The notes below the pieces were generated by a model. That model saw nothing but the letters and a program-made list of their open reading frames with translations, did not search any database and was not told the DNA's origin. 64,000 bases of DNA from Adenophora triphylla var. japonica (lineage: Eukaryota; Streptophyta; Magnoliopsida; Asterales; Campanulaceae). Positions 47,831 through 60,073 of this stretch are shown piece by piece. Both the position numbers and the translations under genes were made by a program. The stretch is from assembly GCA_022495995.1 (NCBI GenBank), contig JAFEMH010002573.1, positions 1-64,000 on the forward strand, written 5' to 3'. Positions within the stretch are counted from its first letter, which is position 1, and each line of letters opens with the position of its first letter.

Positions 47831-48311
47831 TTGTGTTTATAAAACTATCTGAATGAGTTTCCTCTGAAATGGTCATTGTTTTATAGGCAAGTTTACCCAT
47901 AGCTATCTCAGACAGCCATCATCATTCAAACTAGACTTAACTGTCAAAGTTTTCTTGACAGCTAGGTTAAAGCAACTTTCTTGGTGATTTGATCGTGTTA
48001 ATTGCTCACAATTGTCACTTCCTTAGCCGTCTCTTCCCCCGCAAAGTTTCTTGAAAAAGAGAATGTTCTTCTTGTGTTTTGTGGGAATTAATGCTTCAAC
48101 GTGGGGAAGGGTAAAAACCACTGTTCATATGAACAGTTACTAAACTTTGAAACCCCCAATGCTCATTAAAACCCACTTTCCACTCATTATTTGTCTCTCT
48201 CCTTTCGTAATCACCAAAATTCCTGTTTCATTAACCCTCAGTTTAAAATTCGTCTCTTTCCCTCTCTAATCCACCATCGTATTCCTTCAACCCTAATTCC
48301 TTTAACCATCA
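47831..48311. promoter_or_regulatory. Intergenic region between divergent Copia ORFs (candidate bidirectional promoter)
   Basis: 481 bp between the start codons of two diverging ORFs. It holds a perfect 16 bp palindrome CTGTTCATATGAACAG (48121-48136), a minus-strand TATA-like box (47879-47885), several CTGACAGCTA-type words (47905-47960) and a pyrimidine-rich leader (48175-48300) before the plus-strand ATG. Promoter activity is inferred from layout only. Confidence 0.4.
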
Positions 48312-50981
48312 ATGGCAGACTCAAAAGCATTTTACCCAGATGCTCACAGTTATTTCATCAAACCTAGCTTCTATGAGTCTGAAGTTGGAATTCTCATCAA
48401 AGAACTTCTTGAGGTCAATGAATTACTTGATTTGATGGGAGCCAGACCTCCAATTTATGAAGAACTGTGCAGAGAGATTTATTTGGTGGGAAGGAGAAAC
48501 AAAGAAAACAATTCAATAACTGCCACCATAGACAATGTGGAGATAACCATTACTCAAGAAATGGTCAGCGAAGTCTATGGGATCCCAAACAAAGAAGAGG
48601 CTGTGAAAAACATATGGGATAGAGGCTCAGAGAGACTGAAGATAGTGTATGAGAAATTTCTTGGTATTAAAGTCCATGACTTCAAAGCTATTCAGGACAA
48701 AGCAATGGTGAAGGACAAAACTGACATTTTCAAATCAACTCTTATGGATGTGGTCAACAAAGCCATTGATGGCAAGCAATCTTCATTTGATCAAATGGGA
48801 TCAAATGAATGGAAGCAAATGCTGAGCCTAATGACCAAAGACACAAACTGGTGCATTGTTCTTCTTCACAACTTCCAGCTTGCAGCCTCAACCTCTACTC
48901 TAAAGTTCAAGAAACAAGGTGGAAAGATGAACGGCTTCAGATTCATGAGTGGAATTCTTGAAGTCCTAATCCCTAAGCTCAAACCTCCTCTACACAAGAA
49001 ATGGCTGAAGACTGTGAAGCTGTCAGAGACAAAGTGTTTTAATGAAAGAACCTTTTCATTAAAACAAAAGAAAGGAGCTATAATGAGAGCTGGAGATGAT
49101 GTAAGCACCAGTAGCTTTATTCAAGTTCAAGAAAAGTTACAAGAAGAAACAATAAAGAAGATTGATCACTGGAAGGATTTGGTAGCATTGGCTACAAGTC
49201 ACAAGATTAGAAAGAGGGGAGTGAAGTCCAATGTCAAGAAGACAGGGTTGTTAAAAAGGACTGTGGTATCTCCTAGCAATAAAGGCAAAAGCAAGGATGA
49301 TAAGGTGGCTGACAGTGAAAGAACCTTGTCTGACAGCCATGACAAGGATGATGAAGAAAGGGGCACAGTTGACAGTCATGGGTTGACACCATGGGTCAAG
49401 ATAATGCTGGTGATGCTAACATAGACCCTCAAGAGTTTCAGGAAGCTATTGACTTATCTAAATCTCTGCACAAAGGAAAGCAACCTCTGACAGCTATCCC
49501 CACCAGGCAGACAGTCACCAGATCCAAGGTACAATCCTCCTTATCCATTCCTTCTAAATCATTGCCAAAGAAAAGAAAACAAGAAAAGAAAGCACCCAAG
49601 GCCAAGAAAACCAAAATTTCTACCCCTTTCCTTTCTCCAAAATCCACTACTGTCAGTCCACGAGTGGACAAGTCATCCACACCTAGCTCAGGTCATCAGT
49701 CAGCCATAGAAGCTATCCTTAATCTCAAAGAACCATCAGAGAAGCAACCTTTAAGGGGGAACACTGATGAAAATATCCCCTCTACCCAACCTCAACAGTT
49801 AGCCAAAATTCTGAGAGCAATTGATGCTATTGAGTTGGATGGGAACCCTGACACTGAAAAAGCTGCTCTCATATTTCTTGATGATGTTCTAAGTAAGGAA
49901 GAGTCAATAATGGCCCTAGATGAACTCAGGTCTAGGTTTATGAAGAAAAGAAGTGGACCATGAGAGTCATCTAGCAATTCCAAGGTGACAGCTATGGATG
50001 TGGATATCCAAACCATCCCTTCTATTCCTGAGACTGAGCCTGTGAATGAACCTACCCCAAATGTTGAAATTGATAGGGGGAATCTTGATAATACTACTGA
50101 GGTTATTCAAAGTCTCAAAAAGGTTGGAGTTGAAATAGATCCCAATCTTGTCTCAAAGGGAGAAACAATAATGAATGCATGCAAGGGACTTGTGTTTGAT
50201 GGAACCCCAGAAAATGAGACAGCCCTTGTAGCTATTCTTGAGCAAAAGTTGGCCAAAAGAGAAGTCAGGGCAGCCTTAAACCTCCTAAAATCTCAATTCA
50301 GTTCCAATCTCCTCAATCAAAGTCTTAGCCAATCCTCTGAGTCAATCCCAACTGTTTCAACCCATGCCTCTGCACCTTCCAAGCCAATTTCTCCAATCCC
50401 TGAAAATGAACCTTTTGAAGCCTCTCCTCAGAGTCCAATCCTAGCTGGACAAGGTCAAGATATATCTGACAGTGATCCCATTCCTAATAGTCCTGACAGC
50501 CCTCCAAGCCATTCCATTCCTCCCACTCTAAATCAATCCTTCCTTCCCAAGAAAGAACCTTGGATGCTTAGCTGTGGCATTGATTTCTCTATTTCTTCCA
50601 TCAAGGCAGCAAGGACAAGGTTAGCTCATGTGTCTCATATCCCAGAAATTGCAAACCCCTTTACCTATCCAAAATCCTGGGAACTGTCAAGAAATGGTTT
50701 GATTATGGTGGCAAGAAACCTTGCAGGATTAGTTTTCTTTGCCTATGAAGAATGGAAAGTGTCAAGGACTTCATCAACCTCCAACTTTGTTCACCAAATC
50801 CCATCCTTTCCAAAATTCATCACTCCCAACACACTGCTTGATTGGGAAGTTCTCTTCAGTCAACTTCTCTCTCCATCACTCAATTCATGCCTGTATATGC
50901 CAAAAGGTCTAGTCTTCACCCTGTGCATTGACCTTGCAAAATCATTTTTTCTTCCTCTGTTTGAACAAAAGTGTGCCCTTA
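48312..50981 (+). pseudogene. Sense extra ORF of the Copia element, unrecognised, truncated by an LTR insertion
   Basis: Starts MADSKAFYPDAHSYF. The first 265 residues look globular (ELLDLMGARPPIYEEL, ITITQEMVSEVYGIPN, NWCIVLLHNFQLA) and resemble in general style the plant accessory proteins of other LTR elements, but I cannot assign a family. A one-base shift near 49390 and a TGA at 49961-49963 break it. The middle is basic and Ser/Pro-rich. Two related segments (49795-49960 and 50095-50320) share DG(N/T)P-(D/E)-x-E-(K/T)-A...(K/R)-x(11)-F, an internal duplication. The end (RNGLIMVARNLAGLVFFAYEEW) is cut at 50981 by the next element. Confidence 0.55.
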
Positions 50982-52669
50982 TGTAAGTGCTCCAATTTGA
51001 GTTGGTAGCGTTTTCGTTAGAAAGTTAACGAAAGTTTTAACATTTCTAACATTTCTAACTATTCCTAACATTTCTAACAAAGTGAGGGTAGATTAGGAAT
51101 TGCCATTTAAAGATAAACAAGGAAAAGAATCTCAAAAAGCAAAAGAAATTGGAAAAATCCGAATTGGGCAAGTTGAAAAACATAAAGTGCTGGAATTTTG
51201 AATTTTATTCCTCCTGTCCAAAGCCTGCAGCCTCGAGATGAACAGTGCACGCCTACGGGAACCCTCCGCGCGGACATATATGACATTTACAGTGTCCTAT
51301 AAATTGAACCCTCCTCTCTCAGTTTAAAGGAGGAATTTGATCACAGCAACGAAGTTCTGGCGAAATATAGAGAGAAAACAGTGGGAATCCCTTGATTGCC
51401 ACCTTTTTCTCTTGAATCTTTCCCAATCTCACTCCAAACACAAATCCAAACATCAAACCTTGATACTCCTCAAGCCAAACACCAAATCTTGATACTCCTC
51501 AAGTCAAATTCCAAGCCTAGGAAGATAGGGTGTCACCATTGGTAAAGCCCTCCTTCTCAAAACCCTAAAATTCACTTTTGACTTCTTGTTCATCTTGTTC
51601 TTCTTACTTGGATCTACTTGATGTTTAGTTTAACTTGAGTTTTGACCCAAGATGGTCATCTTGAAGTTCATCTTCATGAATGACCATCTCAAATGGTCTA
51701 TATTTTAAATCTCTAAATTGATTTTTTCTCTTTAATTTCATTTCTACAAAATATCCCCTTTCCCTTTGCAAAGGACATGTTTAAACCCCATAAATTCCCC
51801 AAGGATGACTTGAATATGATAACCACTCAATAAAAAGTAGTGGTATCAAGTCTAGGGATGAAAATGGGGTGAACATAGATGCAAATCCCCCAAATATCAC
51901 ATTTTCCCTCAAGAACATCTTGCTGTCCAGTAGCATTGTTCTGAGACCTCAGTCCATTTTCTTATTTTTTGGACCCAGTAAAACTTGGAATTGGGTGTTG
52001 ACTACAAAACACTTTTTGTAGCCAACATCCAGATCTTTCCAGACATATTTTTATTTTATTTTTTGAGTAAGTAAAACTCCTTTTTTCAATTTTTCTTTTA
52101 GAGGCCAGTTCATCAGCTTCTGGAAATCCAGATTTCACATCTGAGATTTCCAGAAGGTTTTGACCCCTCAAATTACTTCCAAAATGGAAAGTTTCTTTGC
52201 AGAAACTTTATTTAGGGTGTTTTAAGCAACTTTCATTCTCGGACTTTCCCCAGATTCTGAGGTTTTGAAGCCTTTAAGTCCATTTCAAAGTCAAGGGTCA
52301 ACTGCCTTCTTTCATTCTGGCAGAATTGCTTTTCAAATCCAAAAATCTTTTGAGTGCCAAGAATCAACCCAAAAATTCTCCAAAAAATCATGGGATCAGT
52401 TTAAAGTCTTAAAAAGAGATCCCAATTTTCACTTTTCCCAGTTTCAAATTATTTTGGTCAAAACACACACACACACACACACACACACAACAAAAGGATT
52501 TCAAATGTTTGGAAGACTCGTTTTGCGGCGCGTGGGGTGCACACTAACGTCCTTCCCGACGCGTAACATGACCTCCGAACCTAAATCTCTGATCTCGGGC
52601 TTTTTTCAAAGTTTTGGCCCTTAAAATAAAAATGGCGTGGCGACTCCGTTTTAATGGCACATCGTTACA
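50982..52669 (+). repeat. 5' LTR of the gag-only element
   Basis: TGTAAGTGCTCC... to ...ATCGTTACA. It contains four close repeats of (c)taacatttc (51038-51079), TATAAAT at 51298-51304 and a (CA)n run (about 52461-52489). The 3' border is set by the CA one base before the PBS-like TGGCGACTC; an earlier TGGCGACTCC at 52638 leaves an alternative border about 30 bp upstream. Confidence 0.85.
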
Positions 52670-52670
52670 G

Positions 52671-52690
52671 TGGCGACTCACATTTGGGGA
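52671..52690 (+). other. Primer-binding site of the gag-only element
   Basis: TGGCGACTCACATTTGGGGA. Ogre/Tat elements are reported to use a tRNA-Arg PBS beginning TGGCGACTC; the remainder matches only partly, so the primer assignment is tentative. Confidence 0.55.
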
Positions 52691-54012
52691 CGTAAGCTTT
52701 TTCTAAAAAAATGATATTTGGTATATTGGTGGAAACCATTAAACTTCCCGTTATCGCCTCCTAACACGAGTCGGGGATAAATTGTGGTCTAACAATCCCA
52801 CGTACCGGTATCATTATTTTCAAAAAAAAAAAAAGAAAAGCTTTTGAGGGTCAAGCTTCCGTCTCAACATTTGAAAATCCTTTGCTTTGTGTGTGTTGAT
52901 TTTTGCACAGTTTTCGTGTTTGTTTTTGGCCGCCTCGGAAAAGTCAAAATTTTGACTGTCGGAATAATGTCCCTAACTGTTGGAATTCTCGTGCTTATGT
53001 GTTCACTAAATTTTCAAAAAAAAAATTCAAAAAAAAAAGATTTTTCAAAAGAAAATTTCCAAAAAAATCATGCATCATGCTTTTTAAGACACATAAAAAA
53101 ATCTCTATTTTACTCGAGAAAGGGAAGATAGGCGCTTGCACACTACGCGCACGTGACCGTACACCGCACACTACATCCCTAACCCGGGAAATCCTTGTCG
53201 CGGTCCGTTTGGTCTTATTACGCCTCTCGGATGAGCACGGGACTACCCAAACATCCCATGGAGCCTCGTGTCGACCATGCACTTGTCCGTGACACACTTT
53301 GTCCGAGACCCGGTTGGTTTTTAGTACAGTGCGTGTCATGCCCTGTACGTGTATAGACCTTTCCTTTCAAGCCTTTGTCGGCATACCGACTCAATATCTT
53401 TCGGGGACCCTAATCGGTCGAAGTTACGCCGGTTTTCCACCGCGGACTTTGACCAAGATATTGACCGGCGCCTTGACTTCGGCTCGGCGGCACAAATTAT
53501 ACAACGGACTCCCGGCATTGACCGAGTCATCAAGGATTAATGAATATTCCATGCCTAATTACGGCTTAGCGACGACAAGTCAAGATCAATTGTGGACGCT
53601 TATCGGTCAAATCATGCCGACTTTTCGTCGAGCCCTCGGACATGATCTTGACTTTTGACGTCGGCTACGTCCGTAATTTACATCGAATGCTCGTTAAGAC
53701 TCGCTTACCCGCCAGACTTTTAGGATCGTTTTTCTTTCGGTCGGTGGGACCCGCTTGCCCTATAGGACCCTCGCCCGGGCCGTCCACCCCTGGGAGGTCG
53801 AAATACGGGTGGAATACGAGGGCTTATAGACGTAGTGACGGGGCCCACTGATCCGAGAATCGAGTAGTTCGAAAAAAAAAAGAAAAGCAATCTTTTCCAA
53901 CCGATTAGGTTAATAAAACGTGTTTTAAGTAAACATGAACAACTAACTGCATGTTGCAGGAGCCTAAGAGCCCAAACACCTACCCTCCTTCAATTCCCGC
54001 CATCGAACCCTC
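52691..54012 (+). other. Leader region of the gag-only element
   Basis: Long 5' noncoding leader with A-rich runs (52825-52842, 53020-53072, 53871-53885) and a CG-rich stretch (53130-53860). Several short frames are open by chance; none shows a known motif. Ogre elements carry an extra ORF at this place, but I cannot support one here. Confidence 0.4.
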
Positions 54013-56327
54013 GTGTCTTTCCCCGCGACTCCGCGTAAAGCTTGGTTTCGGGCACCGGGTCACCGTTTAATCGGTTGGGAAGAGTCAAGTGCCTCATCGG
54101 CTTCGCCGTTTGTTTCAACTCCGGGTTTGAATGTCTGCATCGGTGGTAACGAGGGGACAACGTCACTCCGCCTCCGGGACTCCTCGGACAGAGCAGCAAT
54201 GGAATCGGTTAGCGAACGAGATGAGAATGCGACGGGAAGCACACTGAATAGCCTTATCGAGGCTATTAAGAGCCATGGTTTGGCCACCAGCCTCAATCCC
54301 GATGGAACCTTCACTGTGGAAGAAGAGGATGACCCCAATCCCAATCTCGGTCGCCCCGATTACTCCGGGATGCCACCACCAACCTCCTTCGGTGCTACCG
54401 AGAACACATGTTCCTCGATCTGCAGGTCGGACCACTGGATCCATGCGGCACTGATGGGACGATTCGGTTCACGGCTCCTCGGTGGGGGCAAAGTCGGCAC
54501 GGAATGTCCTCTCGTGGTTGGGGATACCTCGGAATGCCACGGCGGTGGAATCCCACCTCGGTTCGGAACCGATCAATCCGGACCTTCACATCAACGGCCA
54601 CAATTTGGAATGCCGCCACAATGCGGTTCGGGGCCACGATCGGGAGCCCCTCCTCGAGAATGGTGCTGGTTCGGTTGCTCCTCACACGGCTTTCACAAAT
54701 CCATTCACTCGGACTTCTATGGGTTGTCAAGCCTTCATCCCGGTTTCATCCGAATCACCGGGACCACGATATCCTCTCGGTTATGCATCCTCGCCACAAC
54801 CGGCCATGCAATTCAACAACCGGGGACGGAACCCGCACTTAAGCCTACTTATGGGCCTCACTCCGAAAATCCAAGCCATATGGCTACCTCGGAATCTGCC
54901 TCCATCTTCTCTGCCGATTGAAAGCCAACGGCAAGTCGGCGGGTTCTATCCTTTGCCCCGGCTCCTACCTACACTCCCCGGGGTAATTTGGGCCAAGGAC
55001 GGGTTTTCACCTATGCTCCGGATATGGTATTCCTTCCACCAATGCACCACCACAGCTAGTCCTCTTCCTAGCTCAAATATCGGCTCGGGAATTCCCGCTC
55101 CGCCTTTGGATCCCCAATTGGCTTGGTTTATAGAGCAACACAAGGAAATGAAAGCACAGATTGCTGAATTGACCGCCAAAAGAACACTTGCTCTTCGGCC
55201 TACGGATCCCGACTCGATTGTCCCCTGCCTCACAAGTTTGTGATGCCCGCTCTGGAATTGTTTGACGGGAGTGCATGCCACTAAAACTCACTTGGACACC
55301 TATACTTTGGCAATGAAGGCTAAGGGATGCACAAACCAACGGTTGGCCGATTACTTTAGTCTCTCTTTGAAGTCGGGGGCTTTGAAATGGTTTTTCCGAT
55401 TGCGGCTGAAGCTAGGGCTACTTGGGAACAAATTACCGGTACTTTCACGAGATAAGTATAAAGCCAACTTGGAGTGGGAGACAAACGAGTTGACACGCAA
55501 ACAACGATGCGGCGCCCTAATGAGAATATTGGGGATTTCTATAAGAGATGGAACTTAAAGCTCGGTGAAATGGCCATTCCTCCCTCGACGAGGAGCGGTT
55601 AGACATCTTTCGGTCATGCTTGAAGCCGCATTTGAGAGCTTCCCTCGGCCACTTCCCCTACGGCGACTTGCGTGCAATGGTTAATTCGGGGCTAAGTTTG
55701 AAAAGGCTTACAATCAGCGGCCGACTGCTGCACTGCCTACGGATATCGGGCTCCTCCCTCCAAAACTACTCTCACTTTCGCTAAAGGCAAAGAGGCGATC
55801 GGCTACGCGGGACGGGGCTGTAACAATGCCACTTCCTTTGTTCCCAAGAAGCTGATGCATCCGGATCCCGGCTCCAAGACTTGAGAAACTTTGGGATGCC
55901 TTTGAGTGATATCTTGAGGTTTGGTGAGAGAAGGTTTGCTCCGGCCTTTGGAAAATTATCGGCCTAGAAACCCCAACGCTCCTTTGGATACCTCCAAGCA
56001 TTGTGCCTTTCATCGGTACCATGGGCACTGACGGATGATTGCGTCCCCCTGAAAAAGGCCATCCAAGGGTTGATTGAGCAAGGGAGGTTAGAGATGCACG
56101 AGGGACCCAATACTATCAATAACCCGCTCCCTAACAACATGAGTGTCAACATGATCGAGTTTGGTGGTTCAAGCCTTGTGGGCACAATGGAGTTTGACTC
56201 GTCCCTTTGCAAGGCCAATGAACCGGTCATCGCGAGCAATGAAGATGGTTGGATTGAGCAAAAAGTTGCCAAGGAAATCCTGATGGAAAGGTCTGCAATA
56301 GCTCCCGTCTCCGGCGTCGAAGAATAG
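54013..56327 (+). pseudogene. Tat/Ogre-type gag, multiply frameshifted
   Basis: Recognisable pieces in order are: a coiled or charged start (54200-54400: MESVSERDENATGSTLNSLIEAIKS); a Pro-rich middle in another frame (54900-55100); PAPPLDPQLAWFIEQHKEM; the gag core FVMPALELFDGS then THLDTYTLAMKAKGC, LADYFSLSLKSGALKWF and IGDFYKRWNLKLGEM spread over frames (55230-55580); and the terminal Cys/His region with TDDCVPLKKAIQGLIEQGRLEM (about 56028-56100). At least six frame changes and several stops make it non-functional. No pol follows. Confidence 0.75.
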
Positions 56328-57061
56328 ATGCATGGTTCAATAGCAAAGAGCGGCTAGGCGGGGGCTACCTATCTTTAAAATAGTCTTTTGAGTCAACCTT
56401 CGTAGGTTCTAGTACTTTTCTTTCACCTAAGTCCTTCTGGACATTTGTCGTTGTAGTCCATTTTGGACATAGTGGTTAAGTGTCTAATTTTTAATATAAG
56501 TCTTTTTCTTTTCTTGCTAGACTCGAGACATCATTTGCGCACCCACGTTACACTTAATTGAAATGGTTTTATCCAAAATGATCACTTGTCTTTGCTCAAC
56601 CACTAATTCTTCGAAAATGATTAATATTTAAACTAATCGGAGTGAGAAAATCAATTGATATCCTTCCCAAATTGGGGCTTACCAACTCCCATCTTGCATC
56701 TCATATGCTCACATCCCTTTCATCATCATCATCTAGTTGCTCGATGAATTTGCATGGATCTTTTCTCATATAAAGCTTAAGCAAGCAATGAAGACTTAAT
56801 CTCGTTTAGGTCATCCAGTAGGGATTGCGGTTGAAACCTTTCACCCATAGGAAAACCATTACCTCACCCTTACTAAACACTACCCTCTCATTTCAAGATC
56901 GGCGTGTTTTGAAACCCGGTTTAGCCATCATTTTTGCTCCATGCGAGAGAAAGTCCAAGCGAGCCGAGAAGTTAGCTTCGAGAATCGGCGATGCGCAAAT
57001 TATCTCAAGCCATGAAGGAAGGACAAAGATAATCCTCAACTCCTCGGGAAGCTTTCCAAGT

Positions 57062-57107
<46 letters not shown>

Positions 57108-59480
57108 AAAAAAAAAACAAAAAAAAAAGAAACAAAAAAAAAGAAGGATTTTAAAATCCTCACAATCTCGGATATAATTCCAAGCTCCTCAGGAAGCCTT
57201 CCAAAAAAAAAAAAAAAGAAGAACTCAAAAGTCCCCGACATCTCAAGAAGCTCTCCAATGATCAAAAAGGAGCCTGAATTCTCGCAAGATCGCAAAAAGT
57301 TGTCAGTAGCTCGGACTTCCTCTTATCATTACCTTAAACCAATCCCAAGCCATCCTCTCAATTTTAGAGGATACTCCCATCACCATTACCCTTGCCCTTG
57401 GCCAAGTCAAAATCTGACCTCTCATTCTTGGAGGCAATCAATCTTCCTCGCCATAGATTTCCCAAACACATCCCCGCGAGCCAACCTCTCATCTTTAGAG
57501 GTTCAGTCAGTAAAAGGCCTAGCCGACCTCTCATCTCAAGAGGTCATAATCTCCCAAATCACCCGATAGCCGATCGAAGCCGGAAACCCAACTACGGTCC
57601 CTACCGGATAGCGGTTTCATTCTAATATCCTCGATGTCAGGATCAAATTAATGCTTCATTGCTTGCTTAAATTGGAATCTAATCCATTTTGGTTCAAAAT
57701 TACCAATCAAAGATTGTGCAAATTCAACCCTTCCCTTCATGTGAGCATATTTCATTTCTCCTCACAAACACTTGCCGTGGATGTCCCAGCTGGGGCTTCG
57801 CATCCGTGTCTTTCATGGACACTCTAAGGGGATATGTTATTCAATCCTCCAAATCCTCAAAATCCCCAAAGGTCCTCGAGACCCTCGAATTTCAACATTC
57901 ATTCTCTTTTCATTCGGGATAGGCCCGAACTACGGCGACAGAGCTCTTCATAATGGAGGGAACGTAGGCAACCGTAAATGGTCGGTCGAAATCACAAACA
58001 AATCTCAAAAAAAAAATCCGGTCTCATCAAGGATCGTCCCTATACACTTTCCGCCCTTCCAAGCTTGATCCTCGATATCGGTTGGTTTTCTCCTTGTGAT
58101 TAATCAAAATATTTGTTCATATCAGATTTAGGGATTGAATAACCCGAACATTAACAAAGGGTTTTAAGCGGCCTTGTGATCATCATGAATAAGACAAGTT
58201 TTCAAGTGTCTCGACAAGTCTTCTCTCTCTCCATCATAGGGAAATAGAGCCAAACACTTTGTCTTTACGTCGCGGGGGCTTCCATACACTTTTCCACACC
58301 TTGTGATGCTTATACTCTCTCAAAGAGTCAAACCAAAAGCGAGAGTGTCATACACAAATTCGGGAGACATTCCCATCTTTCAAAAGATATGCCCTGCACG
58401 TAAACATTTACGAGTCTTGTCCGATGGCTTGGTTGACTAAGGTGCGAAAAGATGGGTTCCCCCTCTGTAAGACTACTCTGAATTTCTTCATCTTTGGGGC
58501 TTGCTAAGCGGTTCTCCCGGGTTCTCCTGTAGCGGCTCTTCAAGTGGGGCTTATATAGTCATCTTTGGGTCCACGTTGGGTTCTTCACCACGAGATAGAC
58601 TCGCCAAATCGCTTCTTCAAAATCTGGACTTTGCCTACTCGGGATCAGGGGCTTTGTCAAGATGGTCTTTTGGACCCGAATTTTATCAAGTCGCAAGAAA
58701 GAATTTCGGCTTCAGAACTTGGTACACTGAGCGGCTTCCGTAGCATCGGAATTCAAGATCGGGGTTTCTCCCGGCATTAGCAATTCCATCAAATCATCCT
58801 CAGGACAAGGTTTCGGCCAAGGTCACGGCTCATCCAAATGAAAGAAGCTTCACTCGTATCAACGTTGGCCCTAAAGTCTGTCGGCATCGGCTTCAAATGA
58901 CCAAGAATGAGAGGGAAAGTTTCAATCAAGACCCGGGATCCGAATCCAATCTCATCAAGATTGAGGTCCATGTGATATTGACAAAACCTCACCAACAACA
59001 TTTGTTTAAATCGCGATCAAGGGTTCTCATCCCCACTTGATCAAAATCTGTTCCAAGCGGTCTCCATACCCATGCATCCCCACTAAAAATCTCCCGAGGG
59101 CTCATGTAGCATGCACAAAACTTGAGTCAATAGGAATAATCCTAAATCATCGAAGATCATAAATCATAATTTTCCTGCCGAAGCTTAGGCTAAGTGCATC
59201 TTCGAAAGCAAGTAAATGCATCATCCCATAATCATTTTTGGTTCCATGCAGGCATCTGTCATCATGAATGCCATATAGGCATCTTCCTCTTCACTAACGA
59301 ATACAGGAATTCAAACGTGAAATCAAATCCCCCTTTTTTCGGCAAGGATGATCTTCACAGACGACCTCCGATGAATGAAGACGCCCTCCAACATCTACGG
59401 TTTGGCAAAGACAAGCTCCGGCGTGCGCAACTTGCTAAAGACGACCTCCAATGTCCACAAATGGATGAAAACAGCCCCCA
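56328..59480 (+). other. 3' noncoding region of the gag-only element, proximal part
   Basis: No protein motif. It includes an A-rich tract (57064-57141), three diverged copies of ctc(c/a)gGAAGC(c/t)tTCCAA (57040-57260), four hairpin-forming CCTCTCA...AGAGG units (57354-57546), one CTACG...CGTAG structure (57930-57967) and short repeats of gacgacctcc-type (59350-59480). The region takes the place where pol would be. Confidence 0.6.
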
Positions 59481-59510
59481 ATGAAGACCACCTCCAGTGT
59501 CTACAATTCG

Positions 59511-59810
59511 GTCAGAGACGCCAAGTTCTCGAATACAAGTCGGTCAGGGACGCCAAGTTCTCAAATACAGTTCGGTCAGGGACGCCAAGTTCTCAAATGC
59601 AAATCAAATGCCAGTCGGTCAGAGACGCCAAGTTCTCACATACAAATCGGTCAGAGACGCCAAGTTCTCCAATACAAATCGGTCGGGGACGCCAAGTTCT
59701 CAAATACAAATCGGTCGGAGACGCCAAGTTCTCCAAGGCAAGAAGGTCGAGAGACGCCAAGCTCTCCAATACAATGCGGTCGAGACACCAAGTTCTCAAA
59801 AGCAAGAAGT
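59511..59810. repeat. Tandem array A, 32 bp unit
   Basis: About nine copies of a unit like ggtcagagacgccaagttct-caaatacaaatc, some with small indels. Confidence 0.9.
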
Positions 59811-60073
59811 CCCAATGTGAATACAAGCTCAACCACCTCTACAAGGTTGACGATCACCGGCAAGATGCGGACTCAACCAAACTCCTCCTTCGAGGTCAAA
59901 ATGCTTCCAAAGACGGCAAATCGTCGGCGAAACCGTCCACGAATGGCAACTTAACAACTCTTCATCAACATCAGTAGTAGCCTCGGTCCTTCCGGCAACT
60001 ACGGGTAAGCACGGCACGGGTATGAAAGCATATCTTAGTCAACTACTTTTCTAAAAGAACATTATCATCAAAT

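Noticed and set aside
57064..57141. Poly(A) tract as the tail of a LINE, SINE or processed gene
   Set aside because: It lies within the noncoding interior of an LTR element and has no retroposon head or target duplication.
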